Source of the DNA: Streptomyces sp. Tue6028
Lineage (GTDB): Bacteria; Actinomycetota; Actinomycetes; Streptomycetales; Streptomycetaceae
Length of the DNA: 64,000 nucleotides
Direction: 5' to 3'
Assembly: GCF_002300165.1 (NCBI RefSeq)
Contig: NZ_MLCE01000013.1
Coordinates: 1 to 64,000, forward strand
Shown: positions 24,903 to 32,571 of the stretch, piece after piece
Position numbering within the stretch: the first letter of the stretch is position 1
Layout of the letters: every line of letters starts with the position of its first letter
Notes under the pieces: generated by a model
Database searches by the model: none
Told to the model about the DNA's origin: nothing
What the model saw: only the letters and a program-made list of their open reading frames with translations
Translations under genes and position numbers: made by a program

Positions 24903-25252
24903 CCCTGGCACCCGAGACGACCACGGCCCTCAGGCTCCAGCTCCTGCTGGAGGACGGCTGGTTCACGGTCTGCGACCCGTCCCTGCTGACCCCGGGCCGC
25001 GGAGTCGCCGCGCTGCTGCCCGACGGCCGTCAGGTCGCGCTGTTCACCGACCGCGCGGGGCGGACGTACGCCGTCGACAACCGCGACCCGTTCACCGGTG
25101 CGGCGGTGCTGTCCCGCGGGCTGACCGGCACCCACCGGGGCCGCCCGTTCGTCGCCTCCCCGCTCCTCAAGCAGCGCTTCGACCTGGAGTCGGGACGCTG
25201 CCTGGACGACGACGCGGTCGGCGTGGCGGTGTACGAGGTGCGCGCCGCCTGA
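24899..25252 (+). CDS. nirD: Nitrite reductase small subunit
   Basis: A 117-aa Rieske-like NirD subunit (WFTVCDPSLLTPGRGVAALL at the N-terminus, then VDNRDPFTGAAVLSRG and KQRFDLESGRC). As in other NirD proteins, the Cys/His pairs of true Rieske clusters are missing, so it is structural rather than redox-active. Its ATG overlaps the nirB stop (ATGA), and the longer open frame upstream is inside nirB and rejected. Confidence 0.92.
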   Translation: MTLAPETTTALRLQLLLEDGWFTVCDPSLLTPGRGVAALLPDGRQVALFTDRAGRTYAVDNRDPFTGAAVLSRGLTGTHRGRPFVASPLLKQRFDLESGRCLDDDAVGVAVYEVRAA

Positions 25253-25269
25253 CCGGCCACCACCCCTTC

Positions 25270-25282
25270 TTGACCGGTCGTT
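25270..25282 (+). promoter_or_regulatory. TetR-type operator candidate, site 1
   Basis: TTGACCGGTCGTT lies 25 bp upstream of the TetR gene start. A copy differing at one base, in inverted orientation, precedes the neighbouring dehydrogenase gene (25938–25950). The shared 13-mer is probably bound by the regulator encoded between them. Confidence 0.55.
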
Positions 25283-25306
25283 CTTGAATGACTTACGGTC
25301 ACCTGC

Positions 25307-25891
25307 ATGGCCAGGACCAAGGAGTTCGACCCGGACGCCGCGCTGCGGGCAGCCCTGGAGCTGTTCTGGCGGCGCGGCTACGAGGCGACCTCGATGGCCG
25401 ACCTGGTCGAGCACCTCGGCATCGGCCGGGCGAGCCTGTACGCGACGTTCGGCAGCAAGCACGAGCTGTACCTGAAGGCGTTCGACCGGTACGAGCAGAC
25501 GGGACTCACCCGGATCGTCGGGGAGTTGTCGCAGCCGGGCCCCGCACTGCCGGCCGTACGGGCGGTCGTGCGGAGCTACGCGACCGAGGCCGCCCATGAG
25601 GAACTGCGCCGCAGTGGCTGCCTGGTCACCAACACGGCGGCCGAACTCGCCCCGCACGACCCGGCGTCCGCCCGGCGCGTCGAGCGCAACTGGGACCAAC
25701 TGGAGACCGTCCTGCACACGACGCTGGTGCGCGCCCAGGCCCAGGGCGAACTGCCTCGGGGCCGCGATCCGCTCGCCCTGGCCCGCATGCTCCTGGTCCT
25801 GATGCAGGGCCTGCGGGTGGTCGGCAAGGCCTCGTCGGACCCGGCCCGCGTCCGGGACGCGGCGGAGCAGGCCCTGGCCCTGCTCGACTGA
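25307..25891 (+). CDS. TetR/AcrR family transcriptional regulator
   Basis: A 194-aa repressor. The N-terminal DNA-binding domain includes ALRAALELFWRRGYEATSMADL and LGIGRASLYATFGSKHELYLKAF; the C-terminal ligand domain is all-helical. The shared operator-like 13-mer before this gene and before the short-chain dehydrogenase gene downstream suggests autorepression and control of the dehydrogenase. The ligand is unknown. Confidence 0.92.
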   Translation: MARTKEFDPDAALRAALELFWRRGYEATSMADLVEHLGIGRASLYATFGSKHELYLKAFDRYEQTGLTRIVGELSQPGPALPAVRAVVRSYATEAAHEELRRSGCLVTNTAAELAPHDPASARRVERNWDQLETVLHTTLVRAQAQGELPRGRDPLALARMLLVLMQGLRVVGKASSDPARVRDAAEQALALLD

Positions 25892-25898
25892 GTTCCGC

Positions 25899-25921
25899 GC
25901 CCTCCGTCGGAGGGCCTTTTT
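25899..25921 (+). terminator. Rho-independent terminator after the TetR gene
   Basis: GCCCTCC-GTC-GGAGGGC stem followed by CTTTTTCTC, 7 bp after the stop codon. This is one of the few canonical T-tailed terminators in the window. It isolates the TetR gene from the dehydrogenase, which has its own operator and promoter. Confidence 0.85.
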
Positions 25922-25937
25922 CTCGTCCTCATATTGA

Positions 25938-25950
25938 AACGATCGGTCAA
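25938..25950 (-). promoter_or_regulatory. TetR-type operator candidate, site 2
   Basis: AACGATCGGTCAA is the reverse complement of TTGACCGATCGTT and differs by one base from site 1. It lies 13 bp before the dehydrogenase ATG. With TTGA extended on the other side it forms a near-palindrome. Confidence 0.55.
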
Positions 25951-25963
25951 AAAAGGGGAGATC

Positions 25964-26743
25964 ATGACCACTCGGAGCACCGGCAACCGCTTCACCGACC
26001 GGACCGCCCTCGTCACGGGCGCCGGGTCCGGCATCGGCCGCACCACGGCGCTCGCCCTCGCCGCGGAGGGCGCCCGGGTCGTCGTGGCCGGACGGCGGGC
26101 GGAGCCCCTGGCCGAGACCGTCCGGCTGATCGAGGAGCAGGGCGGCAAGGCCCTCGCGGTGACCGCGGACGTCTCCCGCCCCGCCGACGCGGAGGAGTTG
26201 GTCCGGGCCGCCGTGGAACACTTCGGCTCGCTCGACGTGGCGGTCAACAACGCGGGCGTCTTCCGCGGCGGCCGGCCCCTGGCGGACCTGGCGGAGGACG
26301 ACTGGCACACCCAGCTCGGCATCAACGTCACCGGCGTGTTCCTGGCCCTGCGGGCCGAGATCGCGCACATGCGGACCCAGCCGTCGGGCGGCGCGATCGT
26401 CAACGTCTCCTCCACGTTCGGCGCGCACACGGCCTCCGCGGGTGCCGCCGCCTACTCCGCGACCAAGGCCGCCGTGACCGCGCTCAGCCGCGGTGCCGCC
26501 CTGGACCACATCCGGGAGGGCGTCCGCATCAACGTCGTCAGCCCGGGCGCCACCGCCACCACCATGTCGCTGCGTCCCGGTGAGACCGAGGCCGGACGCG
26601 CGGAGCGGCTGCGGCACGACCTGCCGCTCGGCCGGGTGGCGCGGACCGAGGAGGCGGCCGCGGCGATCCTGTACCTGGCCTCGGACGACGCGGCCTCGAC
26701 GGTCGGCACGGACCTGGTGCTCGACGGCGGCGGCTCGCTCTGA
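25964..26743 (+). CDS. Short-chain dehydrogenase/reductase (classical SDR)
   Basis: A 259-aa NAD(P)-dependent oxidoreductase. The TGxxxGIG cofactor motif is TGAGSGIGRTTAL, followed by NNAGVF, the catalytic Ser region VNVSSTFGAH, YSATK (Tyr-x3-Lys) and the C-terminal GTDLVLDGGGSL. AGRRAEPL after strand 2 favours NADP(H). Start ATG 25964 with GGGGAG upstream; ten more in-frame residues upstream would overlap the operator. It is likely repressed by the adjacent TetR protein. The substrate is not predictable. Confidence 0.92.
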   Translation: MTTRSTGNRFTDRTALVTGAGSGIGRTTALALAAEGARVVVAGRRAEPLAETVRLIEEQGGKALAVTADVSRPADAEELVRAAVEHFGSLDVAVNNAGVFRGGRPLADLAEDDWHTQLGINVTGVFLALRAEIAHMRTQPSGGAIVNVSSTFGAHTASAGAAAYSATKAAVTALSRGAALDHIREGVRINVVSPGATATTMSLRPGETEAGRAERLRHDLPLGRVARTEEAAAAILYLASDDAASTVGTDLVLDGGGSL

Positions 26744-26921
26744 CCCCGGGCCCGCCCCGGCCCACGGCCCGCCCCTGCCCACCGGCAGGACCTCTCGGCC
26801 CGGGTGTGCCGCGCGCTCGGGCCGTCGGCCGAGCGTGGGCCGTCACCCGGGCGCGGGCGGACGGCCGGGCGCCGGCCCAGGCCCCGTCCCGGCCGCGCGG
26901 CGGCTCCCGCGGCCGGTGGCG

Positions 26922-27857
26922 TCACACTTCGATCGTGTCGTAGGTGACGCCCGTCAGCCGCTCCGAGGCGGCCCAGAGGAGCTCTCCCGCCCGGTCGTCG
27001 CGGGTCCATGGAGCCCGCCACGACGGCGCGGGCGCGCCCCGCCACATCGCCAGCGACGGGCCGGTGAAGGAGTCGGGCGCCACCCGGGGCGCGGTGGCGG
27101 CGTACAGCGAGGGCAGCGCCCCGGCCTCGGCGCTCTGCGCGAAGAGCCGGTTGCCGGCCTCCATCATCCGCTCGGCGCCCTTGCGGCCCTCCAGCCGGGG
27201 CCCGGCTGCCTGGAGGTTGGTGGAGGCGTAACCGGGGTGCGCGGCGGCCGCGACGACGTCCGAGCCCGCGGCGGCCAGGCGCCGCGCCAGCTCGTGCGTG
27301 AACAGCAGGTTGGCGGTCTTGGAGCGGGCGTAGGCGATCCACTTGCGGTAGCGGCCGCGCTCGCCGCCCAGGTCGTCGATGTCGATGTTCGCCAGCGCGT
27401 GCACCATGCTCGACACGGTCACGATCCGCGCGCCGGGCGTGCGCAGCAGCGCGGGGAGCAGGAGCCCGGTGAGCGCGAAGTGCCCGAGGTGATTGACGCC
27501 GAACTGGGTCTCGAAGCCGTCGCCGGTGCGGCCCTCGGGCAGCGCCATGACCCCGGCGTTGTTGACGAGGAGGTCGAGCCGCTCGTACGCGCCCGCGTAC
27601 CCGGCCGCGAACTCCCTGACGGAGGCCAGCTCCCCGAGGTCCAGCGGCAGGAACTCCACGTCCGCGGCCGGCACTTCCGAGACGAGCCGCTCGCGGGCCG
27701 CGGTGCCGCGCGCCGCGCTCCGGCAGGCCAGGACCACCCGGGCGCCGTGCCGGGCCAGCTCCCGCGCGGTCACGAAGCCGAGGCCGCTGTTGGCCCCGGT
27801 GACCACCGCGGTGCGCCCGCTCTGGTCGGGGATGTCGCCCGCGTTCCACCCGGTCAT
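26922..27857 (-). CDS. Short-chain dehydrogenase, retinol-dehydrogenase-like SDR
   Basis: A 311-aa SDR of the extended-loop type with TGANSGLGFVTARELA (cofactor site), CRSAARG (NADP-favouring), NNAGVMALPEG, then YARSKTANLLFTHEL containing Tyr-x3-Lys. The C-terminal region is longer than in classical SDRs and fits the RDH/WWOX-like branch found widely in Streptomyces. GAGGG precedes the ATG at suitable spacing. It is not part of an evident operon. Confidence 0.9.
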   Translation of the reverse strand: MTGWNAGDIPDQSGRTAVVTGANSGLGFVTARELARHGARVVLACRSAARGTAARERLVSEVPAADVEFLPLDLGELASVREFAAGYAGAYERLDLLVNNAGVMALPEGRTGDGFETQFGVNHLGHFALTGLLLPALLRTPGARIVTVSSMVHALANIDIDDLGGERGRYRKWIAYARSKTANLLFTHELARRLAAAGSDVVAAAAHPGYASTNLQAAGPRLEGRKGAERMMEAGNRLFAQSAEAGALPSLYAATAPRVAPDSFTGPSLAMWRGAPAPSWRAPWTRDDRAGELLWAASERLTGVTYDTIEV

Positions 27858-27943
27858 GACGGATTCCCTCTCCGGTTCCCGCGCCCTCGACGATCACGGT
27901 CCTCGCGCTCACGGTACGCGCCGTCCCGTCCCCGGGCAGGCGG

Positions 27944-27980
27944 AGAGGGCGGCACCCCCCGCACAGGGGTACCGCCCTCT
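27944..27980. terminator. Hairpin between dehydrogenase and ppdK (distal)
   Basis: A 15-bp stem with one mismatch (AGAGGGCGGcACCCC against GGGGTaCCGCCCTCT) and a 7-nt loop. With the hairpin at 27998–28032 it makes a tandem terminator region downstream of ppdK. Confidence 0.65.
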
Positions 27981-27997
27981 CTTCGTGCACCGGGACC

Positions 27998-28032
27998 ACC
28001 GCCGTCGGTGAGGGTCGGGGACCGACGGCGGT
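27998..28032 (-). terminator. Terminator hairpin downstream of ppdK
   Basis: A 12-bp perfect stem (ACCGCCGTCGGT / ACCGACGGCGGT) with an 11-nt loop, 27 bp past the ppdK stop on the minus strand. Confidence 0.7.
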
Positions 28033-28059
28033 CCCGGGGCCGGGACAGGCCCTCAGGGC

Positions 28060-30801
28060 CTAGCGGTGGTCACTGCCCTTGGACGTCGACGCCGCGCGCC
28101 CCGCCTCCAGGCGGGCCACCGGGATCCGGAACGGCGAGCAGGAGACGTAGTCGAGCCCGACCTCGTGGAAGAAGTGGACCGACTCGGGGTCGCCGCCGTG
28201 CTCGCCGCAGACGCCGAGCTTCAGGTCGGGGCGCGTCGCGCGGCCGGCCTGCACCGCGGACTTCACCAGGGAGCCGACGCCGTCCTTGTCGATCGTCTCG
28301 AACGGGCTGACGCCGAAGATGCCCTTCTCCAGGTACGCCGTGAAGAAGGACGCCTCCACGTCGTCGCGGCTGAAGCCCCACACCGTCTGGGTGAGGTCGT
28401 TCGTGCCGAAGGAGAAGAACTCCGCCGCCTCGGCGATCTGGCCGGCCGTCAGCGCGGCGCGCGGCAGCTCGATCATGGTGCCGATCGCGAGCTTGAGCTG
28501 CACACCGGTGGCCGCCTCGACCTCGGCGATGACCTGGTCGGCCTCCTCGCGGACGATCTCCAGCTCCTGGACGGTGCCGACGAGCGGGATCATGATCTCG
28601 GCGCGCGGGTCGCCCTTCGCGTTCTTGCGCTCGGCGGCGGCCTCCGCGATCGCCCTGACCTGCATCGTGAACAGGCCGGGGATGACCAGGCCGAGGCGCA
28701 CACCGCGCAGGCCCAGCATCGGGTTCGCCTCGTGCAGGCGGTGCACCGCCTGGAGCAGGCGCAGGTCGTTCTCGTTGGCGTCCTTGCGGGACTCGGCGAG
28801 CGCGACGCGCACCGACAGCTCGGTGATGTCCGGCAGGAACTCGTGCAGCGGCGGGTCCAGGAGACGGACCGTGACCGGCAGGCCGTCCATCGCCGAGAAC
28901 AGCTCCACGAAGTCCTTCTTCTGGAGCGGCAGGAGCGCCTTCAGCGACTCCTCGCGCTCGGCCTCGGTGTCCGCGAGGATCAGGCGCTCGACCAGCTCGC
29001 GGCGGTCGCCGAGGAACATGTGCTCGGTGCGGCACAGACCGATGCCCTGGGCGCCGAAGCGGCGGGCGCGCAGCGCGTCCTCGGCGTTGTCGGCGTTGGC
29101 GCGTACGCGCAGGCTGCGCTTGCGGTCGGCGAACGCCATGATCCGGTGCACGGCCTCGACCAGCTCGTCGGCGTCGTCGGCTCCGGCGTGCATCCGGCCC
29201 TCGAAGTACTCGACGACCGGGGACGGGACGACGGGGACCTCACCGAGGTACACCTTGCCGCTGGAGCCGTCGATCGAGATGAGGTCGCCCTCCTCGACGA
29301 CGTGCCCGCCGGGCACGGTCATCCGGCGGCGCTTGGTGTCGACCTCCAGCTCCTCGGCGCCGCAGACACAGGTCTTGCCCATGCCGCGCGCGACGACGGC
29401 CGCGTGCGAGGTCTTGCCGCCGCGCGAGGTCAGGATGCCCTCGGCCGCGATCATGCCGTCGAGGTCGTCGGGGTTGGTCTCCCGGCGGACCAGGATGACC
29501 TTCTCCCCGGAACGCGACCACTTCACGGCGGTGTACGAGTCGAAGACCGCCTTGCCGACCGCCGCACCCGGCGAGGCCGCGATGCCCCGGCCGACCTGCT
29601 CGACCTTCGCGTGCTCGTCGAAGCGCGGGAACATCAGCTGGGCGAGCTGGGCGCCGGTGACGCGCTGCAGCGCCTCGGCCTCGTCGATCAGGCCCTGGTC
29701 CACCAGCTGCGTGGCGATACGGAAGGCCGCGCCCGCCGTGCGCTTGCCGACGCGGGTCTGGAGCATCCACAGCTGGCCGCGCTCGATGGTGAACTCGATG
29801 TCGCAGAGATCCTTGTAGTGGTTCTCCAGGGTCTCCATGATCTGCATCAGCTGGTCGTACGACTTCTTGTCGATCGACTCCAGCTCGGCGAGCGGGACCG
29901 TGTTGCGGATGCCCGCGACGACGTCCTCGCCCTGCGCGTTCTGCAGGTAGTCGCCGTACACGCCCTGGTGGCCGCTGGCGGGGTCACGGGTGAAGGCGAC
30001 GCCGGTGCCGGAGTCCGGGCCCAGGTTGCCGAAGACCATGGAACAGATGTTGACGGCGGTGCCCAGGTCGTGCGGGATGCGCTCCTGGCGGCGGTACAGC
30101 TTCGCGCGGTCGCCGTTCCACGAGTCGAAGACCGCCTTGATGGCGAGGTCCATCTGGTCGCGCGGGTCCTGCGGGAAGTCGCGGCCGGCCTCGGTCTTGA
30201 CGATCTTCTTGAACTTGGTGACGAGCTTCTTCAGGTCGGCCGCCTCGAGGTCGGTGTCGACCGTGACCTTCTTGGCGTCCTTCGCGGCGTCCAGCGCCTC
30301 CTCGAAGAGCTCACCGTCCACACCGAGGACCGTCTTGCCGAACATCTGGATGAGGCGGCGGTACGAGTCCCACGCGAAGCGGTCGTCGCCGGCCTGCTTG
30401 GCGAGGCCCTGGACCGACTTGTCGGAGAGGCCGATGTTCAGGACGGTGTCCATCATGCCCGGCATCGAGAACTTCGCCCCGGAGCGGACGGACACGAGCA
30501 GAGGGTTGTCGGCCTGGCCGAGCTTCTTGCCCATCTTCGTCTCGAGGGCTTCGAGGTGTGCACTCACCTCGTCACGCAGTGCCGCGGGCTCCTCGCCGCT
30601 GTCGAGGTACGTCTTGCACGCCTCGGTCGTGATCGTGAAACCCGGAGGGACGGGAAGACCCAGGTTGGTCATCTCGGCGAGGTTTGCACCCTTGCCGCCG
30701 AGGAGGTCCTTGAGGTCCCTGTTGCCCTCGGTGAAGTCATAAACGAACTTCACGCCTTCGACGCCGTTCTCGGCTACGTGAAGATCCTTGTTTTCCGACA
30801 C
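28060..30801 (-). CDS. ppdK: Pyruvate, phosphate dikinase
   Basis: A 913-aa enzyme interconverting pyruvate + ATP + Pi with PEP + AMP + PPi. The N-terminal ATP-grasp domain starts GGKGANLAEMTNLGLPVPPGF. The central phosphohistidine domain carries ILTSRGGKTSHAAVVARGMG with the swivelling His. The C-terminal TIM barrel includes GICRTEHMF-like GLCRTEHMF, FSFGTNDLTQTVWG and the catalytic Cys motif GVCGEHGGDP. GTG 30801 with GAGGAG nine bases upstream is chosen; the 44-residue upstream extension is non-conserved. It may feed gluconeogenesis or pyrophosphate-linked PEP supply. The 5' region holds a 7-bp inverted repeat (30851–30875). Confidence 0.96.
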   Translation of the reverse strand: MSENKDLHVAENGVEGVKFVYDFTEGNRDLKDLLGGKGANLAEMTNLGLPVPPGFTITTEACKTYLDSGEEPAALRDEVSAHLEALETKMGKKLGQADNPLLVSVRSGAKFSMPGMMDTVLNIGLSDKSVQGLAKQAGDDRFAWDSYRRLIQMFGKTVLGVDGELFEEALDAAKDAKKVTVDTDLEAADLKKLVTKFKKIVKTEAGRDFPQDPRDQMDLAIKAVFDSWNGDRAKLYRRQERIPHDLGTAVNICSMVFGNLGPDSGTGVAFTRDPASGHQGVYGDYLQNAQGEDVVAGIRNTVPLAELESIDKKSYDQLMQIMETLENHYKDLCDIEFTIERGQLWMLQTRVGKRTAGAAFRIATQLVDQGLIDEAEALQRVTGAQLAQLMFPRFDEHAKVEQVGRGIAASPGAAVGKAVFDSYTAVKWSRSGEKVILVRRETNPDDLDGMIAAEGILTSRGGKTSHAAVVARGMGKTCVCGAEELEVDTKRRRMTVPGGHVVEEGDLISIDGSSGKVYLGEVPVVPSPVVEYFEGRMHAGADDADELVEAVHRIMAFADRKRSLRVRANADNAEDALRARRFGAQGIGLCRTEHMFLGDRRELVERLILADTEAEREESLKALLPLQKKDFVELFSAMDGLPVTVRLLDPPLHEFLPDITELSVRVALAESRKDANENDLRLLQAVHRLHEANPMLGLRGVRLGLVIPGLFTMQVRAIAEAAAERKNAKGDPRAEIMIPLVGTVQELEIVREEADQVIAEVEAATGVQLKLAIGTMIELPRAALTAGQIAEAAEFFSFGTNDLTQTVWGFSRDDVEASFFTAYLEKGIFGVSPFETIDKDGVGSLVKSAVQAGRATRPDLKLGVCGEHGGDPESVHFFHEVGLDYVSCSPFRIPVARLEAGRAASTSKGSDHR

Positions 30802-31207
30802 GCGTCTCGACTCCTCGACGTCGCGGTGGCTGCCCTGACGGCGAGGAACATACCCAGATCGAAGGCGCCTGGGTACGTCCACTTGTGCGTCATGCGCCTG
30901 TAACCACTCGTCCGCCAGCAGATCGAAAGTCAAAGCTTGGCAAGCGCCGAGGCCCAGATGTTTTCACTTCTTGAACGCAAGATCCCCCACGACACCTCAT
31001 GAGCGCTCACATGAGCGAGCTTCAGCACGCCTGAGTTTAATCGATGAACGATCAAGGGGTGGCACTGAGTGCCACCCCTTAGGGAAGTGCAGCCGCCCAT
31101 GATCCGCTCATCTGAGCAGCACCCCTATCAAGGGTGGCGAGAATCACGCCGGTGAGGACGTCCGGATTTCACCATGCGGACCGGTTCGCGGACACGACAC
31201 ACGGTGG
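30802..31207. other. Long ppdK upstream region with several inverted repeats
   Basis: No gene is seen. From ppdK outward it contains TACCCAG-N11-CTGGGTA (30851–30875) in the likely leader, a 10-bp palindrome TGAGCGCTCA (31000–31009) beside ATGAGCG repeats, the 27-bp hairpin at 31054–31080, and GCTCA-TC-TGAGC (31106–31117). The recurring TGAGC/GCTCA core suggests regulator binding. Confidence 0.5.
31054..31080. terminator. 27-bp perfect hairpin downstream of the ROK gene
   Basis: AAGGGGTGGCACT, a single central G, then the exact complement. The 13-bp arms leave almost no loop, and A/T pairs lie at both ends, so it could terminate in either direction. It lies 128 bp past the ROK stop and 253 bp before ppdK. 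An operator role cannot be excluded because the sequence is also a symmetric protein-site-like palindrome. Confidence 0.6.
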
Positions 31208-32452
31208 TCACACACCGAGCGCGGCCAGCCGCTCCTCGGCCCGCTCCGGCGCGTACAGGTGCTCGACGACCAGCGCACCGGCCCCCACCAGCCCCGCCCG
31301 CTCACCGAGCCGCGAGGTCACCACGTCCAGATGAGCGGTGGAACGGGGCAGCGCCCGCTGATAGAGGAGCTCACGCACGCCCGTGAGGAAGGGAGTTCCG
31401 GCCAAATCGCCGGCGATCATCAGCACGCCGGGGTTGAGCAGCGTCACCACGGTGGCGAGCACGTCGCCGACCTGCCGTCCCGCTTCCCGCGCGAGCGCCA
31501 TCGCCTCGGGATGTCCGGCCGCCAGCAGGTCCCGCACGTCCGAGCCGGACGCGGCGGGGACCCCCGCCTCGGCGAGCCGGCGCGCCACCGCGCCACCGCT
31601 CGCGACGGCGGCCAGGCAGCCGTACGAGCCGCACCGGCACAGCGCGTCGGCGCCCACCCGGATGTGCCCGATGTCGCCCGCGCCTCCGTCGACGCCCCGG
31701 TAGATGCTGCCGCCCACGACCATGCCCGCGCCTATTCCGGTGGAGACCTTGACCAGGGCGAACGCCGAGCAGTCGGGATAGCCGGTGCGCTGTTCGCCGT
31801 ACGCCATGAGATTGGCGTCGTTGTCCACGAGGACGGGGACCGCCGCCCGGCCGGCGCCCGGGGCCGTGCGCGGGCCGGCGTGTTCGGCGAAGGCGCGGCC
31901 CAGGCGGCCCCTTATGTCGTAACCGTCCCAGCCCGGCATGATCGGCGGCTGCACCACGCGGCCGGTGTCGCTGTCGACCGGACCCGGCACCGCGAGGCCG
32001 ATGCCGCACACCGCGTCCGTGCGCTGCCCGGCCTCCTCCAGCAGGCCGGCGAACCAGCGCCCCAGTTCGTCCAGGACCGCCTCCGGGCCCTCGTCGACCA
32101 CCAGGACGCCGGTCCGCTCGGCCAGGATCTCCCCGGTCAGCGTGAGGAGGGCCGCCCGGCCGTGCCGGGTGTCGAGGTCGGCGGCCAGGACGACGGCGTG
32201 CTCGTCGTCGAACTCCAGGGTGATGGAGGGGCGGCCCCCGAGAGGCGAGTCGACCGGACCGCCGGCGCCCTCACGCAGCCAGCCCGCGCGGAAGAGCCGG
32301 TCGAGCCGCTGGCCGACCGTGGCGCGGGACAGACCGGTGACCTGCTGGAGCGCACCTCGCGTGGTGGCCCGGCCGCTGCGCACCAGTTCGAGCAGATCTC
32401 CGGCGCTCGCCTGATGTGAGGCCTTCACGGTTCTCCCTGCCCTTCCCGTCAT
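31208..32452 (-). CDS. ROK family transcriptional regulator
   Basis: A protein of about 414 aa. The N-terminal winged helix-turn-helix (LLELVRSGRATTRGALQQVTGLSRATVGQ) is fused to a ROK sugar-kinase-like domain. The DxGxT-type loop is degenerate (LAADLDTRHGRAALLT), and the zinc-binding Cys cluster CRCGSYGCLAAVASG is present. ROK repressors sense sugars or sugar phosphates. It is divergent from two glycoside hydrolase genes, its likely targets. Start ATG 32452 (GGGGG five bases upstream) is chosen; GTG 32428 with AGGGAG is an alternative. Kinase activity is not expected. Confidence 0.9.
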   Translation of the reverse strand: MTGRAGRTVKASHQASAGDLLELVRSGRATTRGALQQVTGLSRATVGQRLDRLFRAGWLREGAGGPVDSPLGGRPSITLEFDDEHAVVLAADLDTRHGRAALLTLTGEILAERTGVLVVDEGPEAVLDELGRWFAGLLEEAGQRTDAVCGIGLAVPGPVDSDTGRVVQPPIMPGWDGYDIRGRLGRAFAEHAGPRTAPGAGRAAVPVLVDNDANLMAYGEQRTGYPDCSAFALVKVSTGIGAGMVVGGSIYRGVDGGAGDIGHIRVGADALCRCGSYGCLAAVASGGAVARRLAEAGVPAASGSDVRDLLAAGHPEAMALAREAGRQVGDVLATVVTLLNPGVLMIAGDLAGTPFLTGVRELLYQRALPRSTAHLDVVTSRLGERAGLVGAGALVVEHLYAPERAEERLAALGV

Positions 32453-32479
32453 GCGCACCCCCTTGCGTTCCTCAACTCT

Positions 32480-32520
32480 GCATTACATATTGAGTTTTGC
32501 GTGTTAAATAGACGTAACCC
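32480..32520. promoter_or_regulatory. A/T-rich divergent promoter region, ROK / glycoside hydrolase
   Basis: An unusually A/T-rich island (TTACATATTGAGTTTTGCG, TGTTAAATAGACGTAACC) between divergent genes. It contains short CTCAA/TTGAG and TTAC/GTAA inverted pairs. It probably carries both promoters and the ROK operator; the exact elements are not resolved. Confidence 0.45.
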
Positions 32521-32571
32521 TACGGTAGCCACTGCCGAACCGGTCGGCCGGACGTCTTCGGGGAGACCTGA

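Noticed and set aside
28066..30903. A 945-aa plus-strand open frame opposite ppdK
   Set aside because: It is an antisense shadow of the conserved ppdK gene, His/Leu/Val/Asp-Arg low complexity, with no ribosome-binding site.
31054..31080. CIRCE-type heat-shock element
   Set aside because: The hairpin has GGCACT/AGTGCC near its centre but lacks the TTAGCACTC-N9-GAGTGCTAA arrangement and has no 9-bp spacer.
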